The translations under genes and the position numbers were made by a program. From NCBI GenBank assembly GCA_937907405.1, contig CALCIC010000164.1, forward strand, positions 1-6,401: DNA of 6,401 bases, in the 5' to 3' direction. Under the pieces are notes generated by a model, which saw only the letters and a program-made list of their open reading frames with translations, had not been told where the DNA came from and made no database searches. Origin of the DNA: an uncultured Isosphaeraceae bacterium (GTDB lineage: Bacteria > Planctomycetota > Planctomycetia > Isosphaerales > Isosphaeraceae). This document shows, one piece after another, positions 1 to 5,076 of the stretch (its first letter is position 1; each line of letters starts with the position of its first letter).

Positions 1-34
1 CATCCCGCGTCGCCTCATTGGTGATGAAGGTCAT
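1..34 (-). CDS. Possible 5' end of a divergent gene (partial, product unknown)
   Basis: Read on the minus strand, an ATG at 34 opens a frame with no stop to the window edge, giving only MTFITNEATRD. A sigma70-like promoter candidate (45-73, minus strand) sits immediately upstream, which is the main reason to suspect a real gene. The predicted transcription start would lie only a few bases before the ATG, so the message would be almost leaderless. There is no clear Shine-Dalgarno sequence; only a GGCGGG stretch directly abuts the ATG. Eleven residues are too few to assign a family, and an open frame of this length in GC-rich DNA is not evidence by itself. Confidence 0.25.
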   Translation of the reverse strand, partial: MTFITNEATRD

Positions 35-44
35 CCCGCCGCAT

Positions 45-73
45 AGTATAGGGAAGCCCGCCGGGGTGATCAA
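45..73 (-). promoter_or_regulatory. Candidate sigma70-like promoter, minus strand (divergent)
   Basis: On the minus strand there is a -35-like TTGATC (73 to 68), a spacer of exactly 17 bases, and a -10-like TATACT (50 to 45). These match the consensus at four and five of six positions. The -10 lies in one of the few AT-rich patches of the intergenic region. It would drive transcription leftward out of the window, from about position 38. Just upstream of the -35, positions 78-91 hold two tandem copies of GGCCGGC, which could be an operator but could also be a chance result of base composition. Confidence 0.4.
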
Positions 74-147
74 ATCGGGCCGGCGGCCGGCTCGACCGCC
101 GTTGTTCGACGGCCTCCGTGCGAGCCGCGGTCGCTTGGCGACGTGGA

Positions 148-176
148 TTGACCGTTTCGCCCGTCGGTCGTAGACT
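148..176 (+). promoter_or_regulatory. Candidate sigma70-like promoter for the plus-strand cluster
   Basis: A -35-like TTGACC (148-153, five of six consensus bases) is separated by exactly 17 bases from a -10-like TAGACT (171-176, four of six). Transcription would begin near 183 and leave an untranslated leader of about 140 bases before the methyltransferase ATG. Position and direction suit the first gene of the co-directional cluster. Sigma70-like matches of this quality do occur by chance, so transcript mapping is needed to confirm it. Confidence 0.4.
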
Positions 177-323
177 CCTCCACCAATCCGCGTTCGGAAC
201 TCTTGCCGAGGTTCAGCCGTCGCGATTTCGATCGGCGGCCGACGATCCCGCGAGGGAACGCCTGAGACGGCGAGGAATTCCGTCGTTCTACTCGATCGAC
301 CAGGACCAGGGACGGTCTCATCA

Positions 324-1040
324 ATGGATACGCTGCCGCACCCCGAGCCGCTGCTTCCTCTTCGCGCCTGGCGGGCCCTGCAATCCCGAGGCGTTCGTTA
401 CGCGTGGCACAAAACGCTTCGACGCTCGCTCGGCCGGTGGCCGTCCTGGAAGCGCCGATTGATCTACGCCGATCCCCGCGCGTATTGGACGCACCGCGGC
501 GGTTTCGACTATTTTCGGGAGCAAGAGGGCCAGGTCGGCCGGACGCTGCGCGCCGAGTGGATCGCCGGCCGGCTGGCGGCTTATCGGCCGACTTCGATTC
601 TCGAGATCGGCTGCGGCTACGGCAAACTGCTTCGGGCGGCCCGCGACCGGACCGACGTCCCGCTCACCGGCCTCGACTTCAGCCGATCCCAGCTTGCCTC
701 GGCGGGCGCGTTTCTGGAGGGCGTCGACCAGGTCGAGTTGTTGCTCGGCCGCGGCGATCGTCTGCCGTTCGCCGATGGGGCGTTCGACATGGTGGTGACG
801 TCGGCGGTGATCCTTCACAACCCTCCCGAGGTCGCCGACCGGATCCGCCGGGAGGTGATCCGCGTCGCGCGTCGCTTCGCGGCGCACAACGAAGAGACGA
901 ACCTCAGCTACAACCGCTACGGCTACGACACCGCCGCCTGGTATCGCGCCCAGGGCTTCCGAATCGCCGAGTCGGGACCGATTCCGATGGACCCCGATCC
1001 CGAGGTCTCGCAGTTCTGCGTGGTTCGAGTCAACGGATGA
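324..1040 (+). CDS. Class I SAM-dependent methyltransferase
   Basis: This 238-residue soluble protein is a Rossmann-fold methyltransferase of the Methyltransf_11/25 type. The SAM-binding motif I is LEIGCGYG at residues 93-100. It is followed by LTGLDFS, whose Asp118 is placed to bind the SAM ribose, then by GRGDRLPFADGAFDMVV (142-158) covering the Asp145 region and motif IV. The stretch from 160 to 184, including VILHNPPEV, fits the following helix and strand. An N-terminal helical region of about 85 residues, rich in Arg and Trp and containing YWTHRGGFDYF (54-64), precedes the catalytic core and may recognise the substrate. No signal peptide or membrane segment is visible. The ATG at 324 has only a weak AGGGA 11 bases upstream. 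The next gene starts 39 bases downstream, implying co-transcription. The substrate cannot be read from sequence; from its neighbours, a sugar, lipid head group or glycan terminus is plausible. Confidence 0.88.
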   Translation: MDTLPHPEPLLPLRAWRALQSRGVRYAWHKTLRRSLGRWPSWKRRLIYADPRAYWTHRGGFDYFREQEGQVGRTLRAEWIAGRLAAYRPTSILEIGCGYGKLLRAARDRTDVPLTGLDFSRSQLASAGAFLEGVDQVELLLGRGDRLPFADGAFDMVVTSAVILHNPPEVADRIRREVIRVARRFAAHNEETNLSYNRYGYDTAAWYRAQGFRIAESGPIPMDPDPEVSQFCVVRVNG

Positions 1041-1065
1041 ACGACCACGGGCCGCCGCCCCAGCC

Positions 1066-1072
1066 GAGGTGA
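1066..1072 (+). promoter_or_regulatory. Ribosome binding site of the GT-C glycosyltransferase
   Basis: GAGGTGA lies 7 bases before the ATG at 1080 and is the clearest Shine-Dalgarno sequence in the cluster. It supports 1080 as the start rather than the out-of-frame ATG at 1069. Confidence 0.6.
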
Positions 1073-1079
1073 AACAAGG

Positions 1080-2981
1080 ATGTTCGACCTGGGATTCGCG
1101 CTGTTTCTGTCTCTTGTCGCCGCTGGTTTCGGCTGGCGGATCTTGCGATGGCTCGACGCCGCTCCCCAGCATCCGGTCGACGCCTTCGGCCTCGCCCTGC
1201 CGATGGGGGCTGGGGCGCTCGCCCTCGCCGTGCTGGCGCTCGGGCAGTTTCATGGACTGTCCGTCGTCGGCCTTGCGGTGTTGTTGGGGCTGGTGACCGA
1301 GCTTGGCTTGTTCTCGGGATTCCGCCTGGTTCGCGAACTCGCGAGATCGGCGGATTTCGGCGCCGCCTGGAAGGCCGCTCGGGTGGACGATCGCGTGATC
1401 GGGGTCTTTCTGATCGCGACGGTCGCGGCCACGGCGCTGACCTCGTTGGCGCCGGTCACCGACGGCGACGCGCTCTGCTACCATCTTCAGGTTCCCAAGG
1501 TCTTCTTGATCCAGGAATCCGTCTTCTTCGACCCCGACCTCCACGAGACGGTCTATCCGCTGACCACCGAGATGCTTTATCTGGTCGCCTTGGCGTTCCG
1601 GGGGCCGATCGCCTGCCGTTGCATCCAGTGGATGCTCGGCCTCGCTCTCGCGGCCAACGCGACGGCCCTCGCCCGGCCGAGTCTGGGACGCCGAGCCTGG
1701 TGGGCCGGCATGACGGCCCTGCTGGTGCCGGCGGTCACCAACGGCATGACCGCGCCGCTGAACGACGTGGCGCTCGCGGCGTTCGGGACGGCTGCGATCG
1801 TCGCATGGGTCCGGCTGCTCGACGCCCCCGGCCGAACGGCGGCGATTCTCGCGGGCGTCTTCGCCGGGCTGGCGGTCGGCGTGAAGTATCCCGCGCTGGT
1901 GCTCGCGGCGCTGCTGCTGGCGGGGATCGCGCTGCGGCCGTTGTACGAGCGGAGGCGGCTCGCCGAGTCGGGCTGGGGGAGTTCGCTCCGACTGGCCGCC
2001 TGGTTTGCGATCGCGACGGCGGCGGTCGGGGGCGCGTGGTACCTTCGTGCGTTCATCCATACGGGCAATCCGGTCTTTCCGTTCTTCCGCGCGTGGTTCG
2101 GCTCGGGCCTTGAAGAGGTCCTGGCGCCGATCAAGCGACCCTTGCCCGTGACGCTCTGGAACATCGTCACCGCCCTGGGACCGTTGACGATCGAGCCCCA
2201 CCGATTCGACAGCTTCGCGCATCAATTCGGGCCGATCTTCCTCCTCTTCCTGCCGGCCTTGCTGCTGGAGAAGGCGCCGCGGCGCGTGCTTGGCCTGGTC
2301 ATGCTCGGATACCTGTTTGTGATGCTCTGCATGACCCAGCGGCAGAGCATGCGGTTTTTGCTGATCGCGGTCGGGCCGCTTTCGGTGGGAGTGGCCTATC
2401 TGGCGGCGACCTGGCGTGATCGTCCCACGATCCCCGCGCGGGTTCTGGCGACGTTGCTGATCGCCGTTCTCGGCCTCGAAACCTGTGTGGCGATGACGCG
2501 GGCGGGGCGGTCGGTCGGGACCGTGCTCGGCGGAGAAAGCACGGCCCACTTCCTGACTCGTTGCGAGCCGACGTTCCGGGTGGGGCGGTGGGTGGCCGCG
2601 AGTCTGCCCCCCACGGCCCGGTTGATCGGCCAGGACCATCGGGGCTTTTACATACCTCGGGCCTACACGATGGAGCTGGCCCACCGGCGTCGGACGGGGT
2701 TGGGCTCGAACGGGGAGTCGGCCGTCGAGATCGTCGAGACGCTTCGACGCGACGGCTTCACTCATTTGATGCTCTGTCCGCCCAAGCCCGGCGAGGACGG
2801 CGAGTACGAGGTGGAATTCGACCCGACCCTCGGCACGCTGCTCTCGTCCTGGGTGGCGGTTCACACACCGTTGTACGAGGAAGACCTCAACGACGCCGAC
2901 GGGCAGGTTCGCAGCTATGCGATCTACGACCTGAACGTCGTCGAGCTGGGAGCGGTTCCGAGAAAGGGAGCGACGCGATGA
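1080..2981 (+). CDS. Polytopic GT-C-fold glycosyltransferase (GT39/PMT_2/ArnT-like)
   Basis: This 633-residue membrane protein has roughly 13-15 hydrophobic segments between residues 3 and 471, then a soluble C-terminal part of about 160 residues. It resembles bacterial GT-C enzymes that take a sugar from a polyprenyl-phosphate donor on the outer face of the cytoplasmic membrane. The first large extracytoplasmic loop has TDGDALCYHLQVPK (127-140), the acidic catalytic-loop pattern of the family, with Asp128 and Asp130 as candidate catalytic residues. GVKYPALVLA (267-276), WYLRAFIHTGNPVFPFF (320-336) and QRQSMRFLLIA (420-430) match loop and helix junctions commonly seen in this group. The C-terminal part (about 485-633) is polar and may recognise acceptors. 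The start at 1080 has a good Shine-Dalgarno. Its stop overlaps the next gene's ATG (ATGA), indicating translational coupling with the CDP-alcohol phosphotransferase. Acceptor (lipid, protein or glycan) and sugar are unknown. Confidence 0.82.
   Translation: MFDLGFALFLSLVAAGFGWRILRWLDAAPQHPVDAFGLALPMGAGALALAVLALGQFHGLSVVGLAVLLGLVTELGLFSGFRLVRELARSADFGAAWKAARVDDRVIGVFLIATVAATALTSLAPVTDGDALCYHLQVPKVFLIQESVFFDPDLHETVYPLTTEMLYLVALAFRGPIACRCIQWMLGLALAANATALARPSLGRRAWWAGMTALLVPAVTNGMTAPLNDVALAAFGTAAIVAWVRLLDAPGRTAAILAGVFAGLAVGVKYPALVLAALLLAGIALRPLYERRRLAESGWGSSLRLAAWFAIATAAVGGAWYLRAFIHTGNPVFPFFRAWFGSGLEEVLAPIKRPLPVTLWNIVTALGPLTIEPHRFDSFAHQFGPIFLLFLPALLLEKAPRRVLGLVMLGYLFVMLCMTQRQSMRFLLIAVGPLSVGVAYLAATWRDRPTIPARVLATLLIAVLGLETCVAMTRAGRSVGTVLGGESTAHFLTRCEPTFRVGRWVAASLPPTARLIGQDHRGFYIPRAYTMELAHRRRTGLGSNGESAVEIVETLRRDGFTHLMLCPPKPGEDGEYEVEFDPTLGTLLSSWVAVHTPLYEEDLNDADGQVRSYAIYDLNVVELGAVPRKGATR
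2964..2970 (+). promoter_or_regulatory. Ribosome binding site deciding the start of the CDP-alcohol phosphotransferase
   Basis: AAGGGAG, inside the last codons of the glycosyltransferase gene, sits 7 bases before the ATG at 2978. It selects this start over a much earlier in-frame ATG at 2561, whose extra 139 residues would be out-of-frame shadow of the glycosyltransferase and look like Arg/Gly-rich noise. Confidence 0.65.
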
Positions 2982-3916
2982 GCGCGAATCGACCGACGCT
3001 GGCTCAGTTGCGCGCGGTCGTCCAGAAGGGGCGGCATCGCGAGATCGGCAACTGGTTGGCCCGACGCCTGGGGCGGCCTTCGGCCGTTTATGGGACCTGG
3101 CTGGCCGTCCGCCTGAAGATCACGGCGAATCAGGCGACCCTGGCGGCGCTGGCCGCGAGCCTCGGCGGGGCTGCGGCGATCGGCACGGGCGGCCGCGGCG
3201 GCTTCATCGTGGGCGTGGGGCTGTGCCACCTGGCGTTCTGGCTCGACCACGTCGACGGCCAGATCGCGCGCTGGCGCGGGACCGCGAGTCTCGACGGCGT
3301 TTATTACGATTATGTGATGCATCACGTCGCGAACCTGGCGCTGGGGTTCGCGCTGGGGTTCGGCCTGGCCGCGCGGACGGGCGGCCTCTTCTGGGCGCCG
3401 GTCGGTTTTTCGATCGCGCTGGGATGGACGATCTTGAGCCTGCATAACGACTGCCGTTACAAGGCGTTCTTCCAACGGCTCAAGAGCAGCTCGGAGCGCT
3501 ATCGGGTCGCGGGTGGAGCGGGCGGGCGGCCTGCTCCGCCGCCGTCCTGGCCGCGCCGCGGCCGCGCGGCGCTCACGTACCCGTTGTACAAGGCGTGCGA
3601 ACCGCACGTCGTACTGGTGGGCCTGACGGCCCTGGCGGCGTTGGCGGTCTTCGACGCGCGCGTCTGGCTGGCGTGCTGGCGTGGTTTCGCCCTGGCGAGC
3701 GCGGCGGTCGCCCCCTTGCTGGCCGCGGCGCGGGTGGCGCGGTCGGTTTCCAGGGGATCGACCGAAGCCGAATTCCGCGCATGGTTTCGGCCGATCGGGG
3801 AATTCGTCGCGAGCGCCGGCGACGAGTGCGTCGTTTCTCGACGCCGCCCCCTGGACACGGGGCGCGACGCCGTAGTATTACGTTCTGCGGTGGATCGATC
3901 GTACGAAGCGGCGTGA
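2978..3916 (+). CDS. CDP-alcohol phosphotransferase family membrane enzyme with a variant (D to H) active-site motif
   Basis: This 312-residue protein belongs to the family that moves a phospho-alcohol from a CDP carrier to a second alcohol, as in phosphatidylglycerophosphate, phosphatidylinositol and phosphatidylserine synthesis. About six membrane segments are visible (near 53-69, 74-91, 113-131, 136-156, 208-226 and 231-251). The signature D-x2-D-G-x2-A-R-x8-G-x3-D-x3-D is present as Asp90, Asp93, Gly94, Ala97, Arg98, Gly107 and Asp111, but the last position is His115 instead of Asp. The sequence before the motif (LKITANQATLAALAA, 46-60) is also typical of the family. A Pro/Arg/Gly-rich loop (178-197) links segments 4 and 5, and the polar C-terminal tail of about 60 residues is not recognised. 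The start is set by the ATGA overlap and a good Shine-Dalgarno. The CDP-linked donor and alcohol acceptor cannot be assigned; in this context a phospholipid or lipid-linked polyol phosphate is likely. Confidence 0.85.
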   Translation: MSANRPTLAQLRAVVQKGRHREIGNWLARRLGRPSAVYGTWLAVRLKITANQATLAALAASLGGAAAIGTGGRGGFIVGVGLCHLAFWLDHVDGQIARWRGTASLDGVYYDYVMHHVANLALGFALGFGLAARTGGLFWAPVGFSIALGWTILSLHNDCRYKAFFQRLKSSSERYRVAGGAGGRPAPPPSWPRRGRAALTYPLYKACEPHVVLVGLTALAALAVFDARVWLACWRGFALASAAVAPLLAAARVARSVSRGSTEAEFRAWFRPIGEFVASAGDECVVSRRRPLDTGRDAVVLRSAVDRSYEAA

Positions 3917-3962
3917 CCGGGGCGCCGCCGAGCGGTTCCGGGGCCCTCTTCGAGATCGCAAC

Positions 3963-5069
3963 ATGTCCGAAACCGAGCTGGACGCTCTGGGCCATCTGCC
4001 GGATTGGCCCAGGCGCCGCGATTGGGGGATCGGGGTGGTCGGCGCGGGCTTCATCGTCCGCGACTGCCATCTGGTCGCTTACAACGAGGCGGGTTTTCGG
4101 CCGCTGGCGATCGCCTCCCGGACGGAGTCGCGGGCGCGCGAGGTCGCGGAGCTCCGTGGCGTCCCCCGAGTCTACTCGACGGTCGAGGCCCTCCTCGACG
4201 ATCCGGAAATCGAGATCGTCGATCTCGCCGTGCCGCCGGCCGAGCAGCCGGCGCTGATTCGACGAGTCGTCGGCCACCCGCGCAAGGTGCGCGGGATTCT
4301 GGCGCAGAAGCCCCTGGCCTTCACGTCGGAGGAGGCCCGTGGATTGGTTTCGGCCTGCGAGGCGGCGGGGATCGCGCTTCAGGTCAACCAGAACATGCGG
4401 TACGACCATTCCGTGCGGGCGCTCAAGTCGCTTCTGGATCGCCGCGTCCTGGGTGATCCGGTTCTCGCCACGATCGAGCTGCGGGCGATTCCGCACTGGA
4501 TGCCCTGGGCGCGCGACGGCCGATCACTGGCGACGTTCATCATGAGCATCCACCATCTCGACACCTTCCGGTACTGGCTGGGCGACCCCGAGCGGGTCCT
4601 GGCGAGCACCCGGCCCGACCCTCGGACGACGTTCGCCCACGCCGACGGAATCAACCTGACGATCCTGGAATTCGCCGACGGCGCGCGGGCGTCGAGTTGG
4701 GACGACGTATGGGCCGGCCCGGCGCGAGAAGGGGCCGGTGCGGACCTGGGCGTTCGGTGGCGGTTCGAGGGGACCGAGGGGTTGGCGACCGGGACGATCG
4801 GCTGGCCCGCCTGGCCCGTGCGACAGCCGAGCACGCTGGCGTACTCGACGCGGGCCGACGACGGCGCCTGGCGCAAGCCGGTCTGGCCCCAGGCCTGGTT
4901 CCCGGACGCCTTTGCCGGCACGATGTCCGGCCTGATGCGGGCGATCGAGAACGGCGGCGAGCCCGACATCTCGGGCCGCGACAACCTGGGGACGATCGCG
5001 CTATGCGAGGCCGTTCTCGCCGCCGCGACCGAGCACCGCGTGGTGCGGTTCGCCGAATTCTTGTCATAA
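3963..5069 (+). CDS. Gfo/Idh/MocA family NAD(P)-dependent oxidoreductase
   Basis: This 368-residue soluble enzyme belongs to the glucose-fructose oxidoreductase / inositol dehydrogenase / MocA family, which oxidises or reduces hydroxyl groups on sugars, inositols and related polyols. The N-terminal Rossmann domain opens with GIGVVGAGFIV (22-32), where the third small residue of the GxGxxG/A motif is Val32. SRTESRA (52-58) is the usual region after the second strand that reads the cofactor adenosine ribose. The family's EKP motif appears as QKP (115-117), keeping the catalytic Lys116. NQNMRYDHSVRAL (142-154) begins the C-terminal domain, and SIHHLD (195-200) supplies the active-site His and Asp. 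Length is normal for the family. About 20 extra residues precede the first strand; the ATG at 3963 has only a weak Shine-Dalgarno, but no better in-frame start was seen. It lies 46 bases after the phosphotransferase and 7 before the kinase. The substrate is unknown; an inositol or nucleotide sugar is possible. Confidence 0.87.
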   Translation: MSETELDALGHLPDWPRRRDWGIGVVGAGFIVRDCHLVAYNEAGFRPLAIASRTESRAREVAELRGVPRVYSTVEALLDDPEIEIVDLAVPPAEQPALIRRVVGHPRKVRGILAQKPLAFTSEEARGLVSACEAAGIALQVNQNMRYDHSVRALKSLLDRRVLGDPVLATIELRAIPHWMPWARDGRSLATFIMSIHHLDTFRYWLGDPERVLASTRPDPRTTFAHADGINLTILEFADGARASSWDDVWAGPAREGAGADLGVRWRFEGTEGLATGTIGWPAWPVRQPSTLAYSTRADDGAWRKPVWPQAWFPDAFAGTMSGLMRAIENGGEPDISGRDNLGTIALCEAVLAAATEHRVVRFAEFLS

Positions 5070-5076
5070 TGAGGAA

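Larger units (their letters stand above)
35..323. other. Intergenic region upstream of the five-gene cluster
   Basis: No convincing gene lies here. Open frames crossing it on both strands give Arg/Ser-rich low-complexity translations with no recognisable domain and run into the methyltransferase gene out of frame. It holds the two oppositely directed promoter candidates described separately. A small stem-loop is possible at 98-113 (GCCGT paired with ACGGC, 6-base loop), nested in a wider 7-base inverted repeat (93-99 with 127-133, CGACCGC/GCGGTCG). Neither is followed by a T run, so neither looks like an intrinsic terminator. They may be operator or leader structure, or chance in GC-rich sequence. 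Confidence 0.6.

Noticed and set aside
118..462. 114-codon plus-strand open frame upstream of and overlapping the methyltransferase
   Set aside because: It overlaps the methyltransferase in another frame by 139 bases, lacks a Shine-Dalgarno, and gives an Arg/Ser/Pro-rich product without domain features.
321..2864. Very long open frame (847 codons) on the minus strand opposite the methyltransferase and glycosyltransferase
   Set aside because: Its translation is dominated by Arg, Gln, Pro, Gly and Asp with few aromatic residues and no domain. It spans two real genes and their gap, as expected for the antisense shadow of GC-rich codons with G/C third positions. The plus-strand genes have clear motifs.
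2561..2977. N-terminal extension of the CDP-alcohol phosphotransferase to the in-frame ATG at 2561
   Set aside because: The extra 139 residues are out-of-frame translation of the glycosyltransferase C-terminus, low in complexity, and the ATG at 2978 has a well-placed Shine-Dalgarno and a classic ATGA overlap.
3873..3878. TAGTAT in an AT-rich patch near the end of the phosphotransferase as a -10 for the oxidoreductase
   Set aside because: The match is only four of six and no -35-like sequence lies 16-18 bases upstream.
3917..3962. Possible terminator between the phosphotransferase and the oxidoreductase
   Set aside because: Only a 4-base-pair stem (CCGC/GCGG) can be drawn and no T run follows, so it does not look like an intrinsic terminator.
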